Shown here in pieces: positions 1 to 10,355 of a stretch of DNA of 64,000 nt. The position numbers were made by a program, and so were the translations under genes. The DNA comes from Gimesia algae (lineage in GTDB: Bacteria > Planctomycetota > Planctomycetia > Planctomycetales > Planctomycetaceae). Position 1 is the stretch's first letter, and each line of letters starts with the position of its first letter. Location: positions 3,523,369 to 3,587,368 of the forward strand of contig NZ_CP036343.1 in NCBI RefSeq assembly GCF_007746795.1. The letters are read 5' to 3'. The notes under the pieces are model-generated. The model saw only the letters and a program-made list of their open reading frames with translations, ran no database searches and had not been told where the DNA came from.

Positions 1-99
1 GAAGGATTCGGCGACGGCGATGCGCGCGGTCACCGCTTTGTCCCCCACGTCAACCATGCGGCTGGCGCCTTCTTCATCAAAATGGGTCAAATCAGACAT
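1..99 (-). CDS. moaC: Cyclic pyranopterin monophosphate synthase MoaC, N-terminal fragment
   Basis: Only the first 33 codons are present; the gene runs off the left edge. The visible protein begins MSDLTHFDEEGASRMVDVGD and continues KAVTARIAVA, which is the characteristic MoaC N-terminus (LTHFDE, then MVDVGDK, then T-A-R). MoaC acts with MoaA in the first step of molybdenum cofactor synthesis, converting the radical product of GTP into cyclic pyranopterin monophosphate in the cytoplasm. The ATG at 97-99 is preceded by a purine-rich ribosome site (AGAGAGGT). It lies 57 bp downstream of smc on the same strand, so the two may be co-transcribed, although no functional link is known to me. Identification rests on the N-terminal signature alone. 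Confidence 0.85.
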   Translation of the reverse strand, partial: MSDLTHFDEEGASRMVDVGDKAVTARIAVAESF

Positions 100-156
100 T
101 GGAACCTCTCTGGAATCCTGGCAAACAGCGGATCCGGGCAGACAAATCCGCAACGA

Positions 157-3100
157 TCAGGCAGCCTCGGAGGCATCATCGGCAGTCGCAGACTGTTTGA
201 AGTTCCCGTCTTCACTGATGTCATCAAAGCGGACAGACATCCGTTTGGAGACCCCTGACTGTTCCATTGTAACGCCATACAAGACATTGCCAACAGTCAT
301 CGATCGTTTATTATGTGTGATCATAATGAACTGGGTCGTGTCTTTGAAATCGTCAATCAGGCCGGCATAGCGTTCTACGTTGGCTTCATCCAAAGCCGCA
401 TCCACTTCGTCCAGAATACAGAATGGACTGGGACGGCTGCGAAAAATGGACATCAGCAACGCGACGGCAGTTAATGTTTTTTCTCCACCACTTAATAAGG
501 TCAGACCGCGGAGTTCTTTTCCGGGAGGCCGGGCGACGATTTCGATACCACATTCCAGCACATCATCCGGGTCTTCCAGAATGATGTCCGCTTCACCTCC
601 GCCAAACAGCTTGCGGAAGATTTCCTGAAAATGTCCTCGAATGACTTCAAATGTATCATGAAACAGGCGGCGGCTCTCCACATTAATTCGGCGGATGATT
701 TCTTCCAGTGATGACTTGGCTTCATTCAAATCATCCAACTGCGATTTCATATACTCGAAGCGGCATTCCAGTTCATCCAGATCGTTCAGACTGTCTGAGT
801 TAATACTGCCCATCATCTTGATCTTCCGCCTCAAGCGATTGACCTGTGCTTCAATCTCCGGACGAATTTCCAGATACAATTCGACATTAAAGCCAGGTTC
901 GGCCGACGCCCCCTCAGTTTCGACCAGTTCGATTTCCACGAATTCCGGCGCGTCCTCACTTTCGGAACCGACTTCAACCTGGTCAGGTGAGTCTGCCAGC
1001 TCAGTATCCTGCTCAGTTTCTTCTGCAGTAGCCGCCTCTTCTTCCTCGTATTGTGCCTGCTCTTCCAGATGCTGTTTGAGAACAGATTCCCCTGAAGAAA
1101 CGATTTCCTCCAGCGTAAGCTGGTATTCCTCTTCGATCCTTTCCGCCAGAGTACTGATCTGGTGATCGATATCGCGGGTTTTGAATTCTACTTCGTGTTT
1201 TTGTTCGCTTAATTCGCGACGTTCTTTGCGTAGTGCCGCCTCTTCGGAGCTGAACTGCTTCTTGAGCTGTCGCTTCTGATCACGGGTGGCTGTCAGACTG
1301 GAGGTGGATGCGAGCAGGGTCTCCTGAATTAAATATTGTTCATCCAGCACCGCGCGCGTATTGAGGATATGCAGTTTAATCTGCGAATTTTTTTCCAGCG
1401 ACAGTTCATAACGACGATTGGATTCTTCCTGCTGCTGCTGACGCTGTTCAAAATCCTGCTTAAGCCGGTCGCAACGCTGATTCAGTCCCGCCAGGCGTTC
1501 TTCGTGCGTCGCCAGTTCCAGCTTGCGGGCATTCTGCTGCTCCTTCAGTTCCTGGACTTGACACTGCTGATTCAACAGGACTGACTCGTCCTCTTGAATC
1601 AGTGTATTCAATGACTGCAGTCTCGCTTCTGTTTCCTGCTTTTCTGTTAAAACAGTTTCCATTTCAGTCTGCAGCTTTTGAGATTGACGCTCCAGATCAA
1701 GCAGATCGTTTTTGATAGTCGTCCATTCTTCATCCCACTGCTCCCGCTTCTGCTCGGCGGCAACCTTCGCTGCTTTTTCGATGGAAAGCGCCTCGGAAGC
1801 CTCCTGCATCTGACTTTGACAGGCAATCCGTTCTTCGTCTACGGTGGACAGCAGCGCATCCAGTCTTTCCAGAGCGGTTTCGTTATCGCTCAAGGTCCGG
1901 TCGATACGAATCAGATCATTTTTGAGTTTTCGCAATTCGCTGCGACGGGTGAAGATGGCAGATTCACCGCCGATGGCACCCACAAAGATCGACTGATTTT
2001 CTTCAACCAGTTCTCCCTGCAGGGTAACAAAACGACATTTTTTGCCAGCCCCTTTTGACAGATTGACGGCCGTCTCCAGCGAATCCACAATCCAGGTATC
2101 CGCCAGCAGCATTTGTGCCAGCAGTTGATTTTCTGAATTCGGTTTCACCAGTTGATCGGCTCGATAGACAACGCCACGTTCTGCAGACAGATCCAGAACT
2201 TCAGCCGCTTGCTCAGTCGTAAAGTCCGCTGGATCGGCTGCCTGACCTTCAAGAGTGAATCCCTGGATTGTCGCAGGCTGTTCGGCCTGTGAAGTCGGTC
2301 GGGTAATAAAACCAACCCGGCCTGAGATGGAGTATTTACCCTCTTTCAGAAATTCATAGAGAGGCTCAAATTCACTGATCACCAGCAATTGGGAGCGAAT
2401 TCCTAACGCCACTTCCAGCAGCGCAGCCTGTTCCAGATCGACATCCAGCAGATCCGCCACACTGCCGATGATGGTATTCCAGGGAGAATACTGCGACGTC
2501 TGCGCCCGATTCAGGATCTCCTTCACCCCGATACTGATCCCTTCCTGCCGCCGTTCGAGATCTTCGAGAACGCTTTTCCGTGCCTGGTAAGCACTGCGTC
2601 TTTCCCGCAGTTCAGACAACTGCTGTGTTTTCTGATCCTGCTCGCTGAGGAGTGTCTGTTGCTTTTCATCGACGTCTGACAGGCTTTGCGCAAATTCCGC
2701 AACCCGTTCGCCGGCGGAACGAAAACGTTCTTCACAGGCTTCGACAACAGCCTGCGCATCGTCGACTTTCGCCTCAAGTTGAAGTCGTTTCTCGTTTGCC
2801 TTTCCAATGGAACTGCTGTAGGTTTCCAGTTGGGTCTGCATCGAAAACACACGGTTATCAAGCGTCAGGGATGTCTTGTTCAGCTCGTGCACCTGCTGCT
2901 GCTTCTGTTGAATCTGTTCGCTGGTCTGATCCAGTTCAGCAGTGACCGCAGTAATTCTGGCGCGCGTCTCTTCCAGCTGCTGACGCTGTTCCTGAAAACC
3001 GGCTTCCGAGTTGATTTTTTCCTGAGTGACAGCCTCCAGATCTTTTTGAATTTCTGAAGTGCGTCGGGCCATCAGGATTCGCTGTTTTCGTAACCGGATA

Positions 3101-4050
3101 ATTTCCGTTTCGAATTCCTGTTTCCGTTCAAGCTGATGTTCTATCGCGGTCTGATTTCCTGCTATCCCTTCACGGTGTGAAGACAGTTTTTTCTCGACGG
3201 CTCGTAACTGGTCATCAAATTCAGAGACTTCTGCATCGATAGCCGACAGTTTCTCTTCGTAAGTCTGGTAGTCGGCATTCAGCTCTTCAATGCGTTGCTG
3301 GTACTGGCTGATTTTGTCTTTCAGAGTGGACTGCTGCGAAGTCAGATGCCGCCAGTCATCGGCTGCCATCCCCATCCATAGTTTGCGCAACTCGGTAGAA
3401 ACTTCCCGATATTTGGCTGCTTTCGAAGCCTGGCTGCGTGTGGAATTCAGCTGTGCTTCGACTTCATCGACGATGTCGGTCAAACGCTGAGTGTTCTGGC
3501 CGACGCGTTCGAGTTTTCGTTCCGCATCGACTTTTCTGGACTTATAGCGGCTGATTCCCGCGGCTTCTTCAAATACGACCCGCCGGGTGGCAGCGTTGGC
3601 CTGCAGGATCTGATCGACGCGGCCTTGTTCGATGATGCTGTAAGCTGAGGTCGCGGCACCGGTGCCCATAAACAGATCGCGAATATCTTTCAAACGGACC
3701 GGATTGCGATTGAGCAGGTATTCCGAGTCACCATTTTTCCAGAGTCGGCGGCCAATCTGAACCTCGTCTGCATCCATATCCAGGAAGCCAAGTCGGTTGT
3801 TGAAGGTCAGCGTCGCTTCGGCATACGCGTTGGCCTTGCGGCCTGCGGAACCGTTGAAGATCACATCGGTCATGTCTTTGCCGCGGAGGCTCTTAGGGCT
3901 CTGGTCACCCAGAACCCATTTGATCCCATCCACAACGTTACTCTTGCCACTCCCGTTGGGGCCGACAACGCAAGTGATGCCATCCGAAAATTCAAAGATG
4001 GTCCGGTCGGCAAAACTCTTAAAGCCGAACAGTTCCAATGATTTCAGCAT
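157..4050 (-). CDS. smc: Chromosome segregation protein SMC
   Basis: Structural maintenance of chromosomes ATPase of 1,297 aa, the core of bacterial condensin that compacts and segregates the nucleoid with ScpA/ScpB. The head has a Walker A motif GPNGSGKSN at residues 30-38 and, near the C-terminus, the ABC signature LSGGEKTL (about residue 1185) followed by Walker [13 protein letters not shown]. Between them are two long coiled-coil arms and a hinge at about residues 505-675. The ATG at 4048-4050 is preferred to the GTG one codon upstream because AAGG sits at proper distance before it. The protein is longer than the usual 1,150-1,200 aa; much of the excess is an acidic, Glu/Asp-rich insert at about residues 995-1052, just before the returning coil ([19 protein letters not shown]). 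Assignment is secure. Confidence 0.97.
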   Translation of the reverse strand: MLKSLELFGFKSFADRTIFEFSDGITCVVGPNGSGKSNVVDGIKWVLGDQSPKSLRGKDMTDVIFNGSAGRKANAYAEATLTFNNRLGFLDMDADEVQIGRRLWKNGDSEYLLNRNPVRLKDIRDLFMGTGAATSAYSIIEQGRVDQILQANAATRRVVFEEAAGISRYKSRKVDAERKLERVGQNTQRLTDIVDEVEAQLNSTRSQASKAAKYREVSTELRKLWMGMAADDWRHLTSQQSTLKDKISQYQQRIEELNADYQTYEEKLSAIDAEVSEFDDQLRAVEKKLSSHREGIAGNQTAIEHQLERKQEFETEIIRLRKQRILMARRTSEIQKDLEAVTQEKINSEAGFQEQRQQLEETRARITAVTAELDQTSEQIQQKQQQVHELNKTSLTLDNRVFSMQTQLETYSSSIGKANEKRLQLEAKVDDAQAVVEACEERFRSAGERVAEFAQSLSDVDEKQQTLLSEQDQKTQQLSELRERRSAYQARKSVLEDLERRQEGISIGVKEILNRAQTSQYSPWNTIIGSVADLLDVDLEQAALLEVALGIRSQLLVISEFEPLYEFLKEGKYSISGRVGFITRPTSQAEQPATIQGFTLEGQAADPADFTTEQAAEVLDLSAERGVVYRADQLVKPNSENQLLAQMLLADTWIVDSLETAVNLSKGAGKKCRFVTLQGELVEENQSIFVGAIGGESAIFTRRSELRKLKNDLIRIDRTLSDNETALERLDALLSTVDEERIACQSQMQEASEALSIEKAAKVAAEQKREQWDEEWTTIKNDLLDLERQSQKLQTEMETVLTEKQETEARLQSLNTLIQEDESVLLNQQCQVQELKEQQNARKLELATHEERLAGLNQRCDRLKQDFEQRQQQQEESNRRYELSLEKNSQIKLHILNTRAVLDEQYLIQETLLASTSSLTATRDQKRQLKKQFSSEEAALRKERRELSEQKHEVEFKTRDIDHQISTLAERIEEEYQLTLEEIVSSGESVLKQHLEEQAQYEEEEAATAEETEQDTELADSPDQVEVGSESEDAPEFVEIELVETEGASAEPGFNVELYLEIRPEIEAQVNRLRRKIKMMGSINSDSLNDLDELECRFEYMKSQLDDLNEAKSSLEEIIRRINVESRRLFHDTFEVIRGHFQEIFRKLFGGGEADIILEDPDDVLECGIEIVARPPGKELRGLTLLSGGEKTLTAVALLMSIFRSRPSPFCILDEVDAALDEANVERYAGLIDDFKDTTQFIMITHNKRSMTVGNVLYGVTMEQSGVSKRMSVRFDDISEDGNFKQSATADDASEAA

Positions 4051-4140
4051 CACTAAACCTTACACGGGTAAACAAACAACAGGAGCCTGACTTGCAATGG
4101 TGATACACCATTCAGAATCAATCAAATTAACCAATTGATC

Positions 4141-6189
4141 TTATTTGGAAAAATAGCGGAACCAACTCTGGAAGGTACTCTGTTTCACGTACTTATCATC
4201 TTCCTCTGTTGATTTGGATTTACGTGAATCAACCAGGGTCGCTTTACCTTTACTGTCTGACTCATCCGCAGATTCCAAGTCAGGTTCTTCATTCTCGTTT
4301 TCAGATCTCCTGGAAGAACTGGTATGGGGAGCACCTGTTGTGAAGATGTTGGGGACCATATTCTGATTACCAACCCGCGATCCCTTCTTCGGTTTCGGTT
4401 TGGAGGATTTCATTTCACCCGACTTCAATGCCAGGAGAGAATCGTCGTGAACCGGGCGATAATACATGCGTCCCCCTTCAGGTAAGGCATCGATCTCCAC
4501 CTGACCTTCGATATTGCCCTGCTGGTGTGCCTGCAATATCATTTGTGCAATGTCGGGATAGCTGGCTCCCATATCCACTGCGGTCCGAATGACGACCGCA
4601 ATATTTTTGGAGACCAGTTTACGCTGATCGGGTTCACCCACTTCGTATTTACTGACTGTCAGCTGTTCGACACCAGGCGCTCCCGTGATCAATACTTTGC
4701 CGGCGCGAACGGTGAGCGGCACTCGGAATTCCTGTTCGGAACCAAACAGTACCACTTCCGGGTGTTTACGGTGAGTAACATGAATCATCGGGCCACCATT
4801 TTTGGGTCCCCCTGGTTTCTTATTCGGATCGTGAGTCGTCACGGTCTCCAGTTCCGTCTGCAGCACGTGCAGCAGAAACTGGTTATTCATATTTTCGCCA
4901 CGAATAAAGGGATCGTTTTTATCCAGTGTCCACAGTGCGCGGAAGGCACCGTAGCGGGTTTCGGCACTGGTCATACACATCAGTTCCCGCAAATGCAGAT
5001 GAGCCTCTGGTTCATCGAGGGCCGACATGGCAGCCAGAGCGTACACGCGGAACGCCGGTTCTTCGCGGGCGGCTTCTGCCAGATCCTTGATACCGGAACC
5101 ATCATCCAGGTAAGCCAGCGCGACCGCCGCATGGAAGCGTACTTCGAGCAGTGGATTCTTCAACGCCGATTTCAGAATCGGAATCGATTTTTTCCCGATC
5201 GCCTCCAGTTCAATGGAGGCCCGTTCCGCTTTTTCCGGAATCATAATTTCTTCTGTGAGTTTCTGCATGCGCACCCGTTGTGCCACATCGGTTTCCCGGA
5301 AGGCAATATAGCGGACCACCTGCAGGTAGCGTGAATCGTTATGTTTATAGCGTGGCTTCAACTTGAGTACCACTTTTTTATCTGTTTTGGCTTCGGCCAG
5401 TGGTTCTTCGATCCCGTATTTATCGAAGTGATGGAAGCGGGTGCCGATACGATTGGCAATACGCTGTGCATTTCGAATACTTTTGAAATCATTACGCAGG
5501 TATAAGGCCAGGTCACGATCTTCTGCAACCGAAATTCCCCCAGCCAGAATGCGTCCACGACGCAGGAGTCCGGAGACCCCCTTTTTCCGGTCTTCGTCCG
5601 ACATGGGAGGAATCAGAATCGAGCCCTCAGCTTTCGCCAGGATATGACCTTTCAACAGTCCACGTCCCTGGATCATCGCCTGTTCGGCCAGATACGATTC
5701 CATCAGCCAGCCCCCTTCGAGGCTGGTCGCTTCACTGTTACCGGGCAGGTAAACTTCCACATCGAAGGTCTCCCCTTTGCGGATCAGTGGCGGCAGATAG
5801 GCTTTGACAATCACCAGCGCCGTCGAAGGACTGCGCAGAATCTGGTTCGGATTTTTGACATTGCGGCGACGCATCTCCCGCAATAAAGCTTCACGGTGAA
5901 CCGAAGGAGGCGGGTTGCCGCCAGTCCCGTTCAGTCCCGTCACCAGACCCACGCCTTGCAGCGCGATCAGGTTCTTACCGGTAATCTGAGTGTATTCACC
6001 AATGAAGGGGGTTTCGACCTTGGTCTCAAACTTCTCAATTTCCGACGTATCGTCGTCTTCATCCGGACTTTGTGAACGCATACTGGCCGACTTCAACCAG
6101 CTCTCCGGATTCAGATTGAGTTTCTGACAGCCCGTAAAACCGGCAGCGACAATGATCACGACGATTAATAAATTGACAGTGTTCTTCAC
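4141..6189 (-). CDS. Lipoprotein with flagellar P-ring (FlgI)-like domain and HEAT-like repeats
   Basis: 682 aa. Starts at GTG (6187-6189), with no better ATG upstream. The N-terminus is a lipoprotein signal ending in the lipobox GFTGC, with Cys21 as the lipidated residue. Residues of about 65-300 resemble FlgI, the P-ring protein of the flagellar basal body: LIALQGVGLVTGLNGTGG, a stretch LPPLIRKGETFDVEVYLPG, and LAGGISVAEDRDLALYLRND. FlgI has a cleaved signal, is about 350-370 aa and carries no HEAT repeats; here residues of about 330-430 contain alpha-helical repeats such as NPLLEVRFHAAVALAYLDD. A further domain (about 470-600) and a charged, low-complexity tail follow. No flagellar gene is nearby. 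The role is unknown; a scaffold or ring-like envelope function is inference. Confidence 0.7.
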   Translation of the reverse strand: MKNTVNLLIVVIIVAAGFTGCQKLNLNPESWLKSASMRSQSPDEDDDTSEIEKFETKVETPFIGEYTQITGKNLIALQGVGLVTGLNGTGGNPPPSVHREALLREMRRRNVKNPNQILRSPSTALVIVKAYLPPLIRKGETFDVEVYLPGNSEATSLEGGWLMESYLAEQAMIQGRGLLKGHILAKAEGSILIPPMSDEDRKKGVSGLLRRGRILAGGISVAEDRDLALYLRNDFKSIRNAQRIANRIGTRFHHFDKYGIEEPLAEAKTDKKVVLKLKPRYKHNDSRYLQVVRYIAFRETDVAQRVRMQKLTEEIMIPEKAERASIELEAIGKKSIPILKSALKNPLLEVRFHAAVALAYLDDGSGIKDLAEAAREEPAFRVYALAAMSALDEPEAHLHLRELMCMTSAETRYGAFRALWTLDKNDPFIRGENMNNQFLLHVLQTELETVTTHDPNKKPGGPKNGGPMIHVTHRKHPEVVLFGSEQEFRVPLTVRAGKVLITGAPGVEQLTVSKYEVGEPDQRKLVSKNIAVVIRTAVDMGASYPDIAQMILQAHQQGNIEGQVEIDALPEGGRMYYRPVHDDSLLALKSGEMKSSKPKPKKGSRVGNQNMVPNIFTTGAPHTSSSRRSENENEEPDLESADESDSKGKATLVDSRKSKSTEEDDKYVKQSTFQSWFRYFSK

Positions 6190-6565
6190 AGTACGACCCC
6201 GTTTGTGAGAAAATAGTCTTTTCAGAATGGTTGTTTTGCCACTGTATGCGCTTCCGGACAGACGTTGATTCTCAAGCAGACAGGCATAAGTCTACAACCT
6301 GACTGAGTTCAGTTAATTTAACTGAATTGTGTCTTGAGTGATCAAACAGTGCCGGAATCGACACAGCAGAAAACCTGAAGAGAAATTGAGATTTGAATTG
6401 AGAGAGATTTGTGGAGATCGGGAGCTTATTGCAATCGGCAAATGGGGTCAATACCGATTTTTTCACCTGCCGGCAGTCACACTGCCGGCAGGTTCCGAAA
6501 GGAGCATTTCATACTGAGATAGACCGTATCTGATTTGATCACGCTGATTTACGAATCAGTGAATG
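6190..6565. other. Intergenic region with one hairpin
   Basis: About 375 bp between the P-ring-like lipoprotein gene and the decayed LptA-like gene. Apart from the palindromic hairpin at 6466-6492 I see no gene, RNA or repeat here. A 64-codon minus-strand reading frame within it has no ribosome site and no recognisable sequence. The stretch upstream of 6189 should hold the promoter of the lipoprotein gene. Confidence 0.5.
6466..6492. repeat. Perfect inverted repeat built from two copies of CTGCCGGCAG
   Basis: Two 12-bp arms (6466-6477 and 6481-6492) are perfect inverted copies separated by CAC. Each arm contains CTGCCGGCAG, which is itself a palindrome, so the element is also a pair of palindromes. 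It lies about 75 bp past the 3' end of the decayed minus-strand gene. No T-run follows it on either strand, so it is not a classical intrinsic terminator. It may act as an mRNA 3' hairpin or a paired protein-binding site; neither is shown. Confidence 0.6.
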
Positions 6566-6566
6566 A

Positions 6567-7132
6567 TTATGATCCTGAAAACGGTATCGTATTATCCTGA
6601 AACACCTTGCCAGCCGGTTTCTTTTTCGATTTGGGAGATCCAAAACTTGCAGGTCCAAACTGATCATCCGTAGAAAACGGCTGATACTGGTTCTTTTTAC
6701 GAGAACCGGGAAACGAGAACGGATTGGACTGAGCAGCTTTCGTTTCGGTAAAGGTCGCTACCCCCAGTGTTTTCAGTTCCATGCCATTCTGGTCTTTAAA
6801 TAGAACCTGAATTTCGGTGGCTTCAATCTGGGTATTCCGGGAGCCGACACCGCGAATCAGTTTGACCACATCCTTTTCCGTTCCCTTCAGATTCATTGCC
6901 TTCGTCCCAAAATCGAAATGGGCTTCATCAGCAGTCGCATTGATCAGATCGGCACTGCTGATAATTTTCACATTTCCTCTCAGGTCGAGTTTCAGATCAG
7001 AATCGGTGGCACAGGGCGCGGCGTATAACTGTTATTCACAAAATACTTGCGACCGGGAACAAAACCATCAGCCAGACAAAGGTCGGTGATTCCGATCATA
7101 CACAGCAGCAAGGCAACAATTCTGGTTATCAT
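6567..7132 (-). pseudogene. Decayed LptA/OstA-like secreted protein (frameshift and internal deletion)
   Basis: The ATG at 7130-7132 opens a signal peptide (MITRIVALLLCMIGITDLCLA) and about 25 more residues, then stops. In another frame the reading resumes as DSDLKLDLRGNVKIISSADL and runs to 6567. This second part matches the neighbouring gene at 7294-8001 (TKDLVLDLKGQVSIVSP, then FDLGAKSLSLKG against FDFGTKAMNLKG here). Compared with that paralogue about 60 residues between signal peptide and shared domain are missing and the frame is broken, so one deletion could explain both. The open 3' part has only a GTG (6969-6971) as a start, without a ribosome site. The gene is probably dead, unless the shift is a sequencing error. 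It is a tandem duplicate of the gene upstream. Confidence 0.65.
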
Positions 7133-7293
7133 TTTTGAACTCCGTTTCTGATTTTCAAAATGGCTAGACTGTGTCCAGTTTTACTGTAGCGTTCCCAGGT
7201 CCATTTGGACCGAGTATATTAGATTGAGAGACGCTATGGTTAAACGTAACGCGATCTAGTTGTGACTTTCACAGACCTGAAGACGGGAGCTAT

Positions 7294-8001
7294 TCAGTTT
7301 TTCAGCTGGTTGTTTCTCGGATACTCTTGTATTGGAGCAGTTAATGAATTGCTCCGCACAGGAGTAAACTGCGCTGCTGGAAGTTCAAGAGAAGGAAACG
7401 GCGTACTGGGGAGGAGATCGTGACTGACTGCCTGAAGGACCGGGAAATCATCTGCCGGGGTTCGTTTCCGCTCTGAGATTTCAACCGGTCCCTGCGATTT
7501 GATCAACATGGCATCCGTTTGTGACAGTTTTATTTGAATCTCCGGGGCGTCTAACTGAGTTACTTTTGAGCTGATATATCGAGTCAACTGCGCGGGTTCC
7601 TTTTCACTTCCTTTGAGTGAAAGCGATTTGGCACCAAGATCAAACATGGCTTCCGCTGATCTGGCACGCAGTTGAGAAAGCGGACTGACAATACTGACCT
7701 GCCCTTTCAGATCGAGAACCAGATCCTTCGTACTCGTATAGCCTGCCTGAATGAAATCGGCCTCAACTGCGAGCACACCAATTCGCATTTCCGCCTGACC
7801 GCGCAAGCTGATTTGATGCCTACCATCCTGCTGAATCTTGTAGTCGATTTCCTCTCCCCTGAGCTCCATGCCTTGGATCTGCAGGGTATGCACTTCGTGT
7901 GGTGGGTCAGATTTCGTACTGGAATCTTCTGCCCGACCGGACAGTGTCAGGAGAAGCAGGAACAGCATACTCAAACACGCTGAGAAAACATTGTTACACA
8001 T
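7294..8001 (-). CDS. Secreted LptA/OstA-like repeat protein
   Basis: 235 aa with an N-terminal signal peptide (MCNNVFSACLSMLFLLLLTL, then SGRA). The body consists of beta-strand-like repeats of the type LRGQAEMRIGVLAVEADFI, LDLKGQVSIVSPLSQLRA and FDLGAKSLSLKGSE, with the spacing seen in LptA/OstA beta-jellyroll proteins. LptA carries lipopolysaccharide across the periplasm; whether this protein does so is unknown, and it has no Lpt genes beside it. GGAG stands nine bases before the ATG at 7999-8001. A decayed paralogue lies immediately downstream. It is transcribed divergently from the esterase at 8247, with about 245 bp between them for promoters. Fold assignment is by pattern, not by search. 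Confidence 0.55.
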   Translation of the reverse strand: MCNNVFSACLSMLFLLLLTLSGRAEDSSTKSDPPHEVHTLQIQGMELRGEEIDYKIQQDGRHQISLRGQAEMRIGVLAVEADFIQAGYTSTKDLVLDLKGQVSIVSPLSQLRARSAEAMFDLGAKSLSLKGSEKEPAQLTRYISSKVTQLDAPEIQIKLSQTDAMLIKSQGPVEISERKRTPADDFPVLQAVSHDLLPSTPFPSLELPAAQFTPVRSNSLTAPIQEYPRNNQLKN

Positions 8002-8246
8002 GGTTTGTCTCCACGGACTGTATGAAAAGTTTGTTAGAGGCCGGGGCAGGCTGCGCTGGTGTTCTAACAGACAGATTTTCGATCGTCCATGCCAATTGCG
8101 ACGGATCAGGTCTCTTTGTACGATCGGGGATTATCTTGAGCGTCACAGTTTTCAAATGCCACGCTATCCGACATGATATAAAGAGCAAGCTTAGTCACGA
8201 CAGTTTAAGAAGTTACACCATTCCTTGTTTCTGTGAGAATCTGCTC

Positions 8247-10283
8247 ATGTTTTTTCTACAAAAATGCATTGTTAAAATTACATTCCCGGCGTTGTGCGCT
8301 GTGCTCTGCATCACATCAGTGGCACACGCTGATGGTCCAGCTGATAACAAGCCGGATCAGGTTCGCCGCATCCCCGGCCTGGGAGTCGAAGTTCCTACGG
8401 CACAAAAACAGCAACTGGAACAGGGACTGTCGAAACTCAAAGCCTCACTGGACCAACTTAAAAAAAGTAAAGACACCCGGATCAAAGCGTTAATTCCCGA
8501 TGTGGAAATTTATCATCGCGCAGTCCGGTGTGCTCTCGAATATCAGGAGTTCTTTCACGAACGGGAAATCGGAACGGGGCTGAATCTGCTAAAACAGGGA
8601 CAGGAACGCGCCGACCAGTTGTTGAAAGGGGAAGCCCCCTGGACGCGTCAGACAGGTCTGGTCGTCCGCGGCTATATTTCCAAGATTGACCAGACCGTAC
8701 AGCCCTATGGACTGGTCATCCCCGATAACTATACGTTTTCAGGTAAGAGCGACTACCGCTGCGATCTCTGGTTTCATGGGCGGGGAGAACGTTTGAGCGA
8801 AGTCAATTTCATTAATCAGCAGCAGCGGTCCCGTGGGCAGTACACGCCCGCGGATACCATCGTGCTGCATCCTTATGGCCGTTATTCCAATGCGTTCAAA
8901 TTTGCTGGTGAAATTGATGTACTCGAAGCGCTGGAAGCGACAAAGCAAAACTACCGCATCGACGATGATCGTGTTTCTGTTCGCGGCTTTTCCATGGGAG
9001 GCGCTGCCTGCTGGCAGTTCGCAGTGCATTATGCCGACCGCTGGTTCGCCGCTAATCCGGGAGCCGGCTTCTCGGAAACACCGCTGTTTCTCAAGGTCTT
9101 CCAGGATGAACAACTGAAACCAACCTGGTACGAAAAGAAATTATGGCAGATGTATGACTGTCCCGGCTATGCTCTCAATCTGTTTCAATGTCCCACGGTC
9201 GCCTACAGTGGGGAAATTGATCGCCAGAAGCAGGCCGCCGATGTGATGGAACTGGCGCTGCAAAAAGTGGGCATTGACATGGTGCACATCATCGGACCTG
9301 ACACCGCGCATAAAATTCACCCGGACTCCAAAGTCATCATCGAGGAGAAAATGGATTCGTTGGCGCGGGTCGGTCGACAACGCGTGCCAGCAACCATCCA
9401 CCTGGTCGCCTATACGCTGAAATACAACCGCATGGCGTGGGTCACGCTGGATGCGATGCAGGAAGAATGGAAACAGGCCCACATCGACGCCCGGCTGCTG
9501 AGCGGGAATCGCGTTGAGGTCAAAACGGAAAACGTGACCGCCTTCACCCTGAAAATGGCAGCCGGTGAATCGCCTCTGGATATGACACGACCAGTGACTG
9601 TGCAGGTAGATGGAAAAAAACTGGGAGCCCCCCGCCCCAAGTCAGACCGTTCCTGGGAAGTCTCATTTCACAAATCGGGTGACGGCTGGCAGGTGGGGCC
9701 TGCCACTTACGAACCCGGACAGCTGGTGAAGAAACATAATCTGCAAGGCCCGATTGACGATGCCTTTATGGATTCGTTTCTCTTCGTCTCTCCCTCGGGA
9801 ACGTGTGCCTCACCGACTGTTGATAAGTGGGTCAAGTCCGAGATGCAGCATGCGGTCGTGCACTGGCGTCAGCAGTTTCGTGGCGATGCGCGTGTGATGA
9901 AAGATGCCGAGATCACCGATAAAGAGATCGCTTCCAGTAACCTCGTACTGTGGGGTGATCCCCAGAGTAACCAGTTCATTAAAAAGATCGCCGATCAGTT
10001 ACCGATCCGATGGACCGCCGATGCGATCATTGTGGGCGACAAGCAATACCCGACGGATCACCATGCACCGGTGCTGATCTTCCCGAATCCGTTGAATCCT
10101 GAGAAATATGTGGTGCTCAACAGCGGATTTACTTATCGTGAATACGCCTATCTGAATAATGCCCGGCAGGTACCGATGCTGCCCGACTGGGCCATTATCG
10201 ATTTGCGAACTCCCGCGGGTAGTCAATATCCGGGAAAAGTCGTCGATGCGAATTTCTTTGATGAATTCTGGCGTTTAAAATAA
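8247..10283 (+). CDS. Secreted alpha/beta-hydrolase (prolyl oligopeptidase/esterase type)
   Basis: 678 aa when started at the ATG 8247, which directly opens a signal peptide (MFFLQKCIVKITFPALCAVL and on to AHA). The frame stays open further upstream, but that part overlaps the divergent gene and is not protein-like. A helical region (about 40-130) precedes the hydrolase core: a nucleophile elbow GFSMGGAACW in the middle, and a later DTAHKIHPDSK that likely carries the catalytic histidine. The order resembles PHB-depolymerase/prolyl oligopeptidase family esterases of planctomycetes. The C-terminal 250 residues hold a further domain of unknown role. Substrate unknown, acting outside the cytoplasm. 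The RidA-like gene follows 72 bp later on the same strand. Confidence 0.75.
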   Translation: MFFLQKCIVKITFPALCAVLCITSVAHADGPADNKPDQVRRIPGLGVEVPTAQKQQLEQGLSKLKASLDQLKKSKDTRIKALIPDVEIYHRAVRCALEYQEFFHEREIGTGLNLLKQGQERADQLLKGEAPWTRQTGLVVRGYISKIDQTVQPYGLVIPDNYTFSGKSDYRCDLWFHGRGERLSEVNFINQQQRSRGQYTPADTIVLHPYGRYSNAFKFAGEIDVLEALEATKQNYRIDDDRVSVRGFSMGGAACWQFAVHYADRWFAANPGAGFSETPLFLKVFQDEQLKPTWYEKKLWQMYDCPGYALNLFQCPTVAYSGEIDRQKQAADVMELALQKVGIDMVHIIGPDTAHKIHPDSKVIIEEKMDSLARVGRQRVPATIHLVAYTLKYNRMAWVTLDAMQEEWKQAHIDARLLSGNRVEVKTENVTAFTLKMAAGESPLDMTRPVTVQVDGKKLGAPRPKSDRSWEVSFHKSGDGWQVGPATYEPGQLVKKHNLQGPIDDAFMDSFLFVSPSGTCASPTVDKWVKSEMQHAVVHWRQQFRGDARVMKDAEITDKEIASSNLVLWGDPQSNQFIKKIADQLPIRWTADAIIVGDKQYPTDHHAPVLIFPNPLNPEKYVVLNSGFTYREYAYLNNARQVPMLPDWAIIDLRTPAGSQYPGKVVDANFFDEFWRLK

Positions 10284-10355
10284 AGTGCTTCCGGTTCGAG
10301 GCCTTATGCCTTGTAATCATTATAAATCGATCCTTTAAGAATTGTTGACTACACT

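Noticed and set aside
7899..8246. Upstream in-frame extension of the esterase gene
   Set aside because: It covers the 5' end of the divergent gene and lacks a signal; the ATG at 8247 opens a proper signal peptide.
8719..9490. Long minus-strand open frames inside the esterase gene
   Set aside because: Shadow frames of a clearly protein-like plus-strand gene with catalytic motifs.
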